Source: Candidatus Krumholzibacteriia bacterium
GTDB lineage: Bacteria > Krumholzibacteriota > Krumholzibacteriia > G020349025
Length of the DNA stretch: 17,871 nt
Direction: 5' to 3'
Assembly: GCA_035649275.1 (NCBI GenBank)
Contig: DASRJW010000077.1
Span: 1 to 17,871 of the forward strand
Position numbers and translations under genes: made by a program. Positions 1-6,369 of the stretch are shown here, piece after piece. The notes below the pieces were generated by a model. The model was not told the origin of the DNA. It worked only from the letters and a program-made list of their open reading frames with translations, and ran no database searches. Every line of letters begins with the position of its first letter. Positions within the stretch are counted from its first letter, which is position 1.

Positions 1-467
1 TACGCCGGCACCGCGAAGTGCACGACCTGCGGCCGCACCAGACGGGCGAAGTCGTGGTAGGCCAGGCGCACGAGCTCCGTGTGGGAGCCGGCGTTGAAAG
101 CGATCTCCTCGTCCTTCGTCAGCTCGTCGGCGACGTAGACCTCCATCCCGTAGAGGTTGCCGAAGGGCGGCATGGCACCGACCTCGCACTCCGGGAAGCG
201 GTCCTTGAACTCCTTCTCGGTGGCGAGTGCCGCACCGCGGGCGTGCGCCACCGCCCGCAGGAGATCGAAGTCCACCTGCTGCGACGACGGCAGCACCGCC
301 ATCGCCAGGCGGTCGTCGAGCTTCACCACCACTGTCTTCGCCAGCTCGCGTCCGGGGATGTGCGCCGAGGCCGCGATTTCCGGCGCCGTGAAGGCCTGCG
401 AATGGCTGATCACGACGTACTTCACCTGGTGGCTGTCCAGGTATTCGCGCAGCTTCTGGACGGGCAT
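1..467 (-). CDS. YbaK/EbsC-family aminoacyl-tRNA deacylase (3' end at or beyond window edge)
   Basis: Members of this family act in trans in the cytoplasm to hydrolyse mischarged aminoacyl-tRNAs (YbaK and ProXp types, mostly Cys- or Ala-tRNA-Pro). The 155 visible residues cover the whole domain: N-terminal MPVQKLREYLDSHQVKY, the segment GRELAKTVVVK with the conserved lysine at residue 44, VGAMPPFGNLYGMEV near residue 110, and the closing NAGSHTELVRLAYHDF. The ATG is chosen because GGGAGG lies five to six bases upstream. The last two bases in the window read TA on this strand, so the next codon is either a stop (TAA/TAG) or tyrosine; given the usual family length of about 150-160 residues, the gene probably ends here. 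It is divergent from the S9 peptidase gene. The family is clear; the tRNA specificity cannot be read from the sequence. Confidence 0.9.
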   Translation of the reverse strand, partial: MPVQKLREYLDSHQVKYVVISHSQAFTAPEIAASAHIPGRELAKTVVVKLDDRLAMAVLPSSQQVDFDLLRAVAHARGAALATEKEFKDRFPECEVGAMPPFGNLYGMEVYVADELTKDEEIAFNAGSHTELVRLAYHDFARLVRPQVVHFAVPA

Positions 468-524
468 CACGTCCTCCCTCTCTAGAGGATGGGCTTCCCC
501 CCCCTCGCGGGGAGTCCCCAACCC

Positions 525-553
525 AAGGATGCGCCGCCCGCCGCATTTGTCAA
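525..553 (-). promoter_or_regulatory. Candidate promoter for the tRNA deacylase gene
   Basis: On the minus strand a perfect TTGACA occupies 553-548. It is followed after 16 bases by CATCCT (531-526) or after 17 by ATCCTT (530-525), both weak -10 boxes with three matches to TATAAT. This would give a leader of about 50 bases before the start at 467. The -35 box is strong and the -10 weak, so the call is tentative. Confidence 0.3.
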
Positions 554-582
554 AGCCTGCGTCACCCGGGCTCACGCCCCTC

Positions 583-610
583 TTGCACTTCCCGCCGATC
601 CCATTAGGAT
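583..610 (+). promoter_or_regulatory. Candidate promoter for the S9 peptidase gene
   Basis: TTGCAC at 583-588 is followed after 16 bases by TAGGAT at 605-610, which matches four of six bases of TATAAT. The expected transcription start near 617 leaves a leader of about 46 bases that contains the GGAGG ribosome site at 652-656. This is pattern matching only. Confidence 0.33.
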
Positions 611-662
611 TCCCCCCGATTCCACCCGCCGACCGCGAGTGCGCCCAACCCCGGAGGAACCC

Positions 663-2789
663 ATGCCAGCGAGGCTGACACCCACGAACCCGCGGAGCCC
701 CCGTCCGAGCGGGGAGGGTTGGCGCTGGAGGCTCCACGCCTCCCTGGCCGCCGTCCTCCTGTCCAGCGCCCCGGGGCTCGTCGCCATCGGCACGGCCGCC
801 GAAACCCATCCTTTCACCGTGCGCGACCTGGTCGCCTTCGACCGCTTGAGCGACCCGCGCGTCTCGCCGGACGGCCGCTGGGTGGCCTTCACGGTGAGCG
901 CGGTCGATCTCGACGCCAACCGCCGGCGCAACGACCTCTGGCTGGTAGCGGTGGACGGCACGAACCTCCGGCGCCTCACCACCCACGAAGCCTCGGATAC
1001 CAGCCCCCGCTGGTCGGCGGACGGCAAGTCGCTCTGGTTCCTCTCCACCCGCTCCGGTTCTTCTCAGGTGTGGAAGCTGTCGTTGGGCGGCGGTGAGCCC
1101 GAAGCGGTGACCAAGCTGCCCGTCGATGTCGGCGCCTTCGCCCTCTCCCGCGACGGCTCCCTCCTGGCGGTGAGCCTGGAGGTGTTCCCCGATTGCACCA
1201 CCCTCGACTGCACGAAGAAGCGCCTCGACGAAACGGAAGCGCGCAAGGCCAGCGGCCGACTCTACGACTCGCTCCTCTTCCGGCACTGGGATACCTGGAG
1301 CGATGGCAGGCGCGCCCATCTCTTCGTGCTCCCGGCGACCGGTGGCGAACCCGTGGACATCATGCAGGGGATGAAGGCCCATGCCCCCTCCAGACCTTTC
1401 GGCGGCGACGAGGAGTTCACCTTCACCCCCGACGGCAAGTCGGTCGTCTTCACCGCGAAGGACGTGGGACGCGAGGAAGCCTGGTCGACGAATTACGACC
1501 TCTGGCTCGCGCCCGTGGCGGGCGGCAAACCGGCGCGAAAAGTCACCGACAATCCCGCCACCGACACGACGCCGCTCTTCTCGCCCGACGGGCGCACCCT
1601 CGCCTACCTGGCCATGCAGCGCCCGGGATACGAGGCCGATTGCCTGCGCCTCGTGCTCCGCGACGGAGCGACGGGCGCGCCGCGCGTCCTCACCGAGAGC
1701 TGGGATCGCTCGGTGACTTCCTTCGTCTGGTCCGCCGACGGCCGCGAGCTGTACGTCGCCGCCGAAGAGCTCGGGCAAGAACCACTTTTCGCCGTGGACG
1801 CCAAGACCGGCAAGGTGCGCACCCTCGTCGACAAGGGCAACGTGCGCACGCCGCAGACGGCGGGGTCGCTCATCGTTTATGGCCTCGATCACTTGAACTC
1901 GCCGGTGGAGCTCTACACCGTGCCCGCCTCGGGCGGCAGTCCAACCCAGATCACCAGCATGAACCGTGAGCGCCTCGCCGCGGTGCGCATGGGCACGCCC
2001 GAGCAGTTCCAATTCGCCGGCTGGAACGGCGAGACCGTGCACGCCTACCTGGTGAAGCCCATCGACTTCGACGCCAAGAAGAAGTACCCGGTGGCCTTCA
2101 TCATCCACGGCGGCCCGCAGGGTTCGATGGCGAACGACTTCCACTATCGCTGGAATCCGCAAGCATATGCCGGCGCCGGCTACGCCGCGCTCATGGTCGA
2201 CTTCCACGGCTCCACCGGCTACGGCCAGGCTTTCTGCGACGCCATCCGCGGCGACTGGGGCGGCAAACCTCTCGAGGACCTGCAGAAGGGGCTCGAAGCG
2301 GCGTTGCAGAAGTATCCCTTCCTGGACGGCGAACGCGTCGCCGCCCTCGGCGCCTCCTACGGCGGCTACATGATCAACTGGATCGCCGGTGCCTGGCCCG
2401 ATCGCTTCCGCTGCCTGGTGAGCCACGACGGCAACCTCGACGAGCGCGCCGCCTACTTCGTCACCGAGGAGCTCTGGTTCCCCGAATGGGATCACCTGGG
2501 CACGCCCTGGGACAACCCGGAGAGCTACGAGAAGCACAATCCTCTGCGCTTGGTTTCGAAGTGGCAGACACCGATCCTGGTGGTCCACGGCGGTCGCGAC
2601 TTCCGCGTCGTCGAGACCGAGGGCATGGCCACGTTCACCGCCGCCCAACGCCGGGGCATCCCGTCCAAGTTCCTCTACTTTCCCGACGAGAACCACTGGG
2701 TGCTGAAGCCGCAGAACAGCATCCTCTGGCACGATACCGTGCTGGCTTGGCTCGACGAGTGGACGAAGCCGACGAAGAAGAGGCTGTGA
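663..2789 (+). CDS. Exported S9-family serine peptidase (prolyl-oligopeptidase / DPP5-like)
   Basis: A 708-residue protein. Start chosen at 663 because GGAGG sits six bases upstream; the frame stays open to 489, but that extension is Pro/Ala/Arg-rich and lacks a ribosome site. Residues about 21-45 form a basic then hydrophobic signal sequence, so export to the periplasm is expected. The N-terminal half is a beta-propeller with at least six SPDG/SADG-type repeats (for example SPDGRWVAF, SADGKSLWF, TPDGKSVVF, SPDGRTLAY). The C-terminal half is the alpha/beta-hydrolase: HGGPQG oxyanion region, GASYGGYM with nucleophile Ser565, Asp646 in GGRDF, and His678 in ENHW. The catalytic triad is complete, so it should release di- or oligopeptides from peptide N-termini; exact specificity is unknown. 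It reads towards the isochorismatase-family gene, with 47 bases between stops. Confidence 0.93.
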   Translation: MPARLTPTNPRSPRPSGEGWRWRLHASLAAVLLSSAPGLVAIGTAAETHPFTVRDLVAFDRLSDPRVSPDGRWVAFTVSAVDLDANRRRNDLWLVAVDGTNLRRLTTHEASDTSPRWSADGKSLWFLSTRSGSSQVWKLSLGGGEPEAVTKLPVDVGAFALSRDGSLLAVSLEVFPDCTTLDCTKKRLDETEARKASGRLYDSLLFRHWDTWSDGRRAHLFVLPATGGEPVDIMQGMKAHAPSRPFGGDEEFTFTPDGKSVVFTAKDVGREEAWSTNYDLWLAPVAGGKPARKVTDNPATDTTPLFSPDGRTLAYLAMQRPGYEADCLRLVLRDGATGAPRVLTESWDRSVTSFVWSADGRELYVAAEELGQEPLFAVDAKTGKVRTLVDKGNVRTPQTAGSLIVYGLDHLNSPVELYTVPASGGSPTQITSMNRERLAAVRMGTPEQFQFAGWNGETVHAYLVKPIDFDAKKKYPVAFIIHGGPQGSMANDFHYRWNPQAYAGAGYAALMVDFHGSTGYGQAFCDAIRGDWGGKPLEDLQKGLEAALQKYPFLDGERVAALGASYGGYMINWIAGAWPDRFRCLVSHDGNLDERAAYFVTEELWFPEWDHLGTPWDNPESYEKHNPLRLVSKWQTPILVVHGGRDFRVVETEGMATFTAAQRRGIPSKFLYFPDENHWVLKPQNSILWHDTVLAWLDEWTKPTKKRL

Positions 2790-2818
2790 CGGGGGACGAC
2801 GCGGTGCCGGATCGGTAA

Positions 2819-2837
2819 GCGGCGTGACTCACGCCGC
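2819..2837. terminator. Hairpin between convergent genes, possible bidirectional terminator
   Basis: A perfect inverted repeat with nine-base arms (2819-2827 and 2829-2837) around a single central base, folding into a GC-rich hairpin with a short loop. It lies between the peptidase stop and the isochorismatase-family stop and touches the latter. There is no adjacent T-tract on either strand, so it is not a classical intrinsic terminator. Confidence 0.4.
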
Positions 2838-3436
2838 TACTGCGGCTGCGCCTCGCGCAGCAAGCGGCTGAGCTTCCGGAAGCCGGCGTGGTCCTTGGTG
2901 CGCGCCCATTCGAAGCCCACGGACTCGTGGTTGGTGATCCAGGCGCTGGCCTGCTGCATGCGCTCGAGGGCGTGACGCCGGTACTCTTCGCCCCGGCTGC
3001 TCACGCACTCCCAGCACAAGTGCACCTGGCTGCCGGCGCGCAGGAGTTCGATCACGGTCTGCATGACGCAGACGTGCGCCTCGATGCCCGCCACCACCAG
3101 CTGCCGCCGCGCCGCCGGCACGCCCGGGAGCGCGGCGGCGAGTGCCGCCTCGAAGGCGGGGTCGCCGCAGCAGCCGAACGTCACCTTGCGCAGGTACTGC
3201 TTCGGTGTCGTCAGCGCTTCGAAGGCGGCGCGGATCTCCGGATGCGTGTCACCGAGCCCTTCCGGGTATTGCTCGGTGAGGATGACCGGGCGAGCGAAGA
3301 TCTCCGCGATCTGCAAGAGCCTCTTCGTCCCCGCGATGACGAGATCGCGGCGATGGATCATTTCCATGAGCTTGCCCTGCAGGTCGATGACCACGACCGC
3401 GCTGCGGTCGGCGTCGAGGAGCTCTACGGTCTGCAT
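2837..3436 (-). CDS. Isochorismatase-family cysteine hydrolase
   Basis: A 199-residue cytoplasmic hydrolase of the isochorismatase/nicotinamidase superfamily. The Asp-Lys-Cys triad is visible: Asp18 in VVVIDLQGKL, Lys84 in LRKVTFGC, and Cys123 in GIEAHVCVMQT. The segment PVILTEQYPEGLG is typical of the YcaC/ISOC1-like branch, whose natural substrates are poorly known, so nicotinamidase or isochorismatase activity should not be assumed. The ATG at 3436 has a purine-rich GGGGAA just upstream and AGGAGG about 12 bases upstream, and the conserved domain begins right after it; the frame could extend to 3478, but that stretch is arginine-rich and overlaps the gene before it. It starts 16 bases after the alkyltransferase-like gene and is probably co-transcribed with it. 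Confidence 0.9.
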   Translation of the reverse strand: MQTVELLDADRSAVVVIDLQGKLMEMIHRRDLVIAGTKRLLQIAEIFARPVILTEQYPEGLGDTHPEIRAAFEALTTPKQYLRKVTFGCCGDPAFEAALAAALPGVPAARRQLVVAGIEAHVCVMQTVIELLRAGSQVHLCWECVSSRGEEYRRHALERMQQASAWITNHESVGFEWARTKDHAGFRKLSRLLREAQPQ

Positions 3437-3452
3437 ACGTTCCCCATCCCTC

Positions 3453-3833
3453 CTACGAGGCTCGGCCCGACCTTGCACGTTGTTGGGTCTTCCTCCTGCT
3501 CACGGTGACCCGACGTCGGGGGTTCCACCTCCAGGCGGAAAGGTCGAGACGGCACCGAGCGTCGAAGCGGACTCCTTCCTTCTCGAGCAAGATGCGTTGG
3601 AGCAGCTCCGCTCCGGGTTCGGCGCGCCGGCTCACCTCGCCGCGGGCGTTGAGCACCCGGTGCCAAGGGACATCGTCATCCTGAAGGGCATGCAGCGCGT
3701 AGCCCACTTGCCGGGCGTGACCCGCGAGACCCGCCAGCGCCGCCACTTGGCCGTAGGTCGCCACCCGTCCCGGCGGGATGCGGCGTGTGACGGCGTAGAT
3801 GCGTTCGTAGATGCGGGGTGACCTCGGCGCCAT
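3453..3833 (-). CDS. Alkyltransferase-like protein (ATL), PWHRV type
   Basis: A 126-residue protein with the DNA-binding domain of O6-methylguanine-DNA methyltransferases: IPPGRVATYGQVA (residues 19-31), Arg41 in the ARQVG segment (the position of the arginine finger that flips the damaged base), and PWHRV at 56-60. In methyltransferases the last motif is PCHRV with the acceptor cysteine; here Trp57 replaces it. That substitution defines ATL proteins such as E. coli YbaZ (eAtl) and yeast Atl1, which bind O6-alkylguanine without repairing it and pass the lesion to nucleotide-excision repair. About 25 C-terminal residues are basic (WNPRRRVTVSRRK) and may be a lineage-specific tail. It starts 39 bases after the helicase stop and ends 16 bases before the hydrolase start. 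Family placement is firm; the repair role is inferred from the family. Confidence 0.88.
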   Translation of the reverse strand: MAPRSPRIYERIYAVTRRIPPGRVATYGQVAALAGLAGHARQVGYALHALQDDDVPWHRVLNARGEVSRRAEPGAELLQRILLEKEGVRFDARCRLDLSAWRWNPRRRVTVSRRKTQQRARSGRAS

Positions 3834-3872
3834 CGCCTCGCCCCTTCCCTGCCCGCGGAGGTGTCGCGGCGC

Positions 3873-5348
3873 TCAGCGCCTCCGCCGGCGGCGGCGCCCG
3901 CCCCCGGGCTGCCCGGCCGGGGCCGGCGGGGCTTCCCGCGCTTCCCGTTCACGACGCGCCAGCGGCGGCGACGGCGGCGCGTGCAGCATTTTCTGGTAGT
4001 ACTCGTCGAGCAGCATGGCGATGATGGCGAGCTCGTCGTCGTTCTCGCCGAGGCCACGGGCCAACGACAGCATGCGCTGCATGCGTTCCCGCACCAGCCG
4101 GTCGAGATCGCGCAAGCGGGCCTCGAGAAGCGCGGTGACGCGCTCGGCTACCACGGCCTGCACGTCGGCATCCGTCGGCAGCTCGCGCCGCTGCATGTCG
4201 ACGCCGTACTGCCTCACCACCGCGTTCAGGCGCAGCTTCTCCAGCGGCTCCACCAGCGAGATCGCCTCGCCGCTGGCCCCGGCGCGTCCGGTGCGCCCGG
4301 TGCGGTGCACGTAAGCCTCGGGGTCCTCGGGGAATTCGTAGAGGATGACGTGCGACAGCGCCTCGATGTCGATGCCCCGGGCAGCGATGTCCGTGGCCAC
4401 CAGGAAGCGCAGCTTCTTGTCGTACACCCGCTCGAGCACCGCCTCCCGCGCCTTTTGGGTCAGATCCGAGCTCAGCTGATCCGCGTCGTAGCCGAACCGC
4501 TGCAGGACCACGGTGACGAAGTTCGTCGTCGTCCGCGTGTTGGCGAAGATGATCGCCGACTCGGGGTTCTCGATCTCTATGATGCGTACCAGCGCCCGGT
4601 CCTTGGCCATGGCGGGCACCTCGTAATACATGTGCTCGGTCTCGACGATGTGCTCGGCCCCGTGGCTCAGGCTCAGGGTCTCCGGCTCACGGAGGAACTG
4701 TCGCGCCAGCTCCCGCACGCCCGGGGGATAGGTGGCGGAGAACATGGCGGTGACGCGTTCGCGGGGGGGCAGGAAACGCATGAGGGCGCGGATATCGGGA
4801 TAGAAGCCCACGGAAAGCATGCGATCGGCCTCGTCGAAGATCAGGAAGCGCAGACGCTGCAGCGACAGGGATTGCCGCATCAAGTGATCCAGGATGCGCC
4901 CGGGGGTCGCCACGACGAGGTGCACCCCTTCGTGCAGCGCCGTGAGCTGCGGCCCGTAGCCGACGCCACCATAGAGCGCCACAGAACGCAGGCGCGTCCC
5001 GCGGCCGAGCGCTTCGGCCTCCCCGTGCACCTGCCGCGCCAGCTCGCGCGTCGGCACCAGCACCAGCGCCTGCGCCACCGGTTGCCCCGTATCGAGCATC
5101 TGGAGGAGGGGCAGGATGAACGCGCCGGTCTTGCCGCTCCCGGTGCGCGACTGCACCATCACATCGCGCCGTGCCAGCAGGTAGGGAATGGTCTTGCTCT
5201 GCACCGGCATGAGCGTGTTCCAGCCCATGCCCTGCACGGCGGTCTGCAAGGATTCGGAAAGTTCCTTGAGGCCGATGGCGGGAAGACCCGCTGGCGCTGC
5301 CGGCGTCGGTTCCGCCACCGGCTCGGGAGTGCTTGGCTCAGGATTCAT
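3873..5348 (-). CDS. DEAD-box ATP-dependent RNA helicase
   Basis: A 491-residue protein with all core helicase motifs in order (numbering from the ATG at 5348): TGSGKT (69-74, Walker A), PTRELARQ, TPGR, DEAD (172-175), SAT (204-206), FANTRT, ARGID (323-327) and HRTGRTGR (348-355). It should use ATP to unwind short RNA duplexes or remodel RNA-protein complexes, as in ribosome assembly or mRNA turnover. Oddities: the residue pair before Walker A is SR rather than the usual AQ, and the C-terminus is a Pro/Ala/Gly linker ending in a run of arginines, a likely non-specific RNA-binding tail. Start: the ATG at 5348 has GGAG four bases upstream; a GTG at 5408 is also in frame but opens a low-complexity stretch. 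It heads a probable operon with the ATL and isochorismatase-family genes. Confidence 0.93.
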   Translation of the reverse strand: MNPEPSTPEPVAEPTPAAPAGLPAIGLKELSESLQTAVQGMGWNTLMPVQSKTIPYLLARRDVMVQSRTGSGKTGAFILPLLQMLDTGQPVAQALVLVPTRELARQVHGEAEALGRGTRLRSVALYGGVGYGPQLTALHEGVHLVVATPGRILDHLMRQSLSLQRLRFLIFDEADRMLSVGFYPDIRALMRFLPPRERVTAMFSATYPPGVRELARQFLREPETLSLSHGAEHIVETEHMYYEVPAMAKDRALVRIIEIENPESAIIFANTRTTTNFVTVVLQRFGYDADQLSSDLTQKAREAVLERVYDKKLRFLVATDIAARGIDIEALSHVILYEFPEDPEAYVHRTGRTGRAGASGEAISLVEPLEKLRLNAVVRQYGVDMQRRELPTDADVQAVVAERVTALLEARLRDLDRLVRERMQRMLSLARGLGENDDELAIIAMLLDEYYQKMLHAPPSPPLARREREAREAPPAPAGQPGGGRRRRRRR

Positions 5349-5414
5349 GCTGCTCCATGACGAAGGACGGGGGTCGCTGCTTTCGGCCGTGGTCCCCGCC
5401 CAAGGCACGCGAGG

Positions 5415-5435
5415 GGGACGCCGTCATCGGCGCCC
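5415..5435 (-). terminator. Bulged hairpin downstream of the FKBP gene
   Basis: Between the FKBP stop and the helicase start, the arms 5415-5423 and 5428-5435 pair over eight base pairs with one bulged base and a four-base loop. On the minus strand it would form at the 3' end of the FKBP transcript. There is no T-tract, so it may be a weak terminator or a 3'-end stabiliser. Confidence 0.25.
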
Positions 5436-5453
5436 TTCCGTGGTTCTTCGCTT

Positions 5454-6311
5454 TCACGGCTGGAAGGAGAGCAATTCGACGTCGAAGACCAACATGCCCT
5501 GCGGCGCGCCCTTCTGCCCCTTGTACGCCAGCGACTCGGGAATCCAGAAGCGCGTCTTCTCCCCTTCCACCATGAGCTGCACCCCTTCCGTCCAGCCGGC
5601 GATGACGCCGTCGAGAGGGAAGGTGATCGGCGCGCCCCGCGTCACCGAGCTGTCGAACATCATCCCGTCCGTCGTCCAGCCGGAGTAGTGCACCGTGACC
5701 TTACTGCTCTGGGTGGGATGCTTGGCTCCCTTGCCGGGCTGGAGCACCTTGTAGGCGAGTCCCGAGGCCGTGCGCTTGGCGTCCTTGGGCGGTGCCGCCA
5801 CGTCGGCCGGCGTCTTGGGGGCCGCGACGAAATCGAGCAGCTCGACGTCGAAAACGAGCATCCCTGCCGGAGCCCCTGGGCGCCCCTTGTAAGCCAAGGC
5901 TTCGGGAATCCAGAAGCGCGTCTTCTCCCCTTCCACCATGAGCTGCACGCCTTCCGTCCACCCGGCGATGACGCGGTTGAGCGCGAAGCTTGCCGGCTCG
6001 CCGCGGGACACGGAGCTGTCGAACATCAGCCCGTCCGTTGTCCAGCCGCTGTAGTGCACGGTGACGAGGTCGGTCGCCCCGGGATGGGATTTGCCGGTGC
6101 CTGCTTTGAGGACGCGGTAGGCGAGACCCGAAGGGGTCTTCTTGACCGACGCGGGCGGTGCCGCGACGTCTTCCGGTGCGGGCAAGGCTTTCTCTCCCTG
6201 TGGTGGATTCGCGGCGACGCGGGGCGGCACCGCTCCTTGAAGCGTGATGGCGAGGAGCGCGCTCACGAGAGGTCGAGTCCAGATGCGAGAGGAACCGTTC
6301 AGTGTGTTCAT
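5454..6311 (-). CDS. Exported tandem FKBP-type peptidyl-prolyl cis-trans isomerase (two domains)
   Basis: A 285-residue protein starting at the ATG at 6311. The first 35 residues contain a basic segment followed by PLVSALLAITLQGAV, a signal peptide, so it should act as a folding catalyst in the envelope. Two FKBP domains follow at about residues 58-161 and 180-283, joined by a short linker (AAPKTPADVAAPP). Both carry the FKBP signature: VTVHYSGWTTDG, MFDSS, VIAGWTEGVQLM, WIPE, LAYKG and FDVELL. Over 101 aligned residues the two are about 76% identical, with one stretch of 24 identical residues. Both look catalytically intact. The frame extends to 6371, but that would overlap the divergent ThrE start. 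No Shine-Dalgarno precedes 6311; a promoter-like -10 box lies six bases away, suggesting leaderless translation. Confidence 0.92.
   Translation of the reverse strand: MNTLNGSSRIWTRPLVSALLAITLQGAVPPRVAANPPQGEKALPAPEDVAAPPASVKKTPSGLAYRVLKAGTGKSHPGATDLVTVHYSGWTTDGLMFDSSVSRGEPASFALNRVIAGWTEGVQLMVEGEKTRFWIPEALAYKGRPGAPAGMLVFDVELLDFVAAPKTPADVAAPPKDAKRTASGLAYKVLQPGKGAKHPTQSSKVTVHYSGWTTDGMMFDSSVTRGAPITFPLDGVIAGWTEGVQLMVEGEKTRFWIPESLAYKGQKGAPQGMLVFDVELLSFQP
5536..5582. repeat. 47-base perfect direct repeat, copy in FKBP domain 2
   Basis: These 47 bases are identical to 5902-5948, offset by exactly 366 bases (122 codons). They encode the same segment in each of the two FKBP domains. Identity includes synonymous positions, which protein-level selection alone would not keep. 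Confidence 0.95.
5902..5948. repeat. 47-base perfect direct repeat, copy in FKBP domain 1
   Basis: Partner of the copy at 5536-5582. Similarity continues on both sides with scattered mismatches, so the repeat is the best-preserved part of an internal gene duplication rather than a mobile element. Confidence 0.95.
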
Positions 6312-6317
6312 GGGCCC

Positions 6318-6346
6318 ATTATCCACGCCGGGGCCGGCGTTGGAAA
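6318..6346 (-). promoter_or_regulatory. Promoter of the FKBP gene, apparently giving a leaderless mRNA
   Basis: On the minus strand TTTCCA (6346-6341; four of six matches to TTGACA) is followed after exactly 17 bases by GATAAT (6323-6318; five of six matches to TATAAT). Only six bases separate this box from the ATG at 6311, so transcription would begin at or next to the start codon. The absence of a Shine-Dalgarno sequence agrees with that. Confidence 0.5.
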
Positions 6347-6353
6347 GCCCGTG

Positions 6354-6362
6354 TGCTACCTT
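6354..6362 (+). promoter_or_regulatory. Possible extended -10 element of the ThrE-type exporter gene
   Basis: TG-C-TACCTT fits an extended -10 of the TANNNT type and ends seven bases before the ATG at 6370. No -35 box is recognisable and there is no Shine-Dalgarno sequence before this gene. It would again give a leaderless mRNA, facing away from the FKBP promoter. Confidence 0.25.
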
Positions 6363-6369
6363 GCCTGGC

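Noticed and set aside
479-486. CTCTAGAG palindrome as an operator in the first divergent gap
   Set aside because: Eight-base palindromes occur by chance, and it overlaps the ribosome-site region of the deacylase gene.
489-662. N-terminal extension of the S9 peptidase
   Set aside because: No ribosome site, low-complexity composition, and it would bury the signal peptide about 80 residues into the protein.
3453-3833. Active O6-methylguanine-DNA methyltransferase
   Set aside because: The acceptor cysteine of PCHRV is replaced by tryptophan (PWHRV).
3861-5360. Long plus-strand open frame (about 500 codons) opposite the helicase gene
   Set aside because: It is the antisense reading of a gene with every DEAD-box motif; its His/Gln/Arg-rich translation resembles no protein family. 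Similar long antisense frames opposite the other genes were rejected for the same reason.
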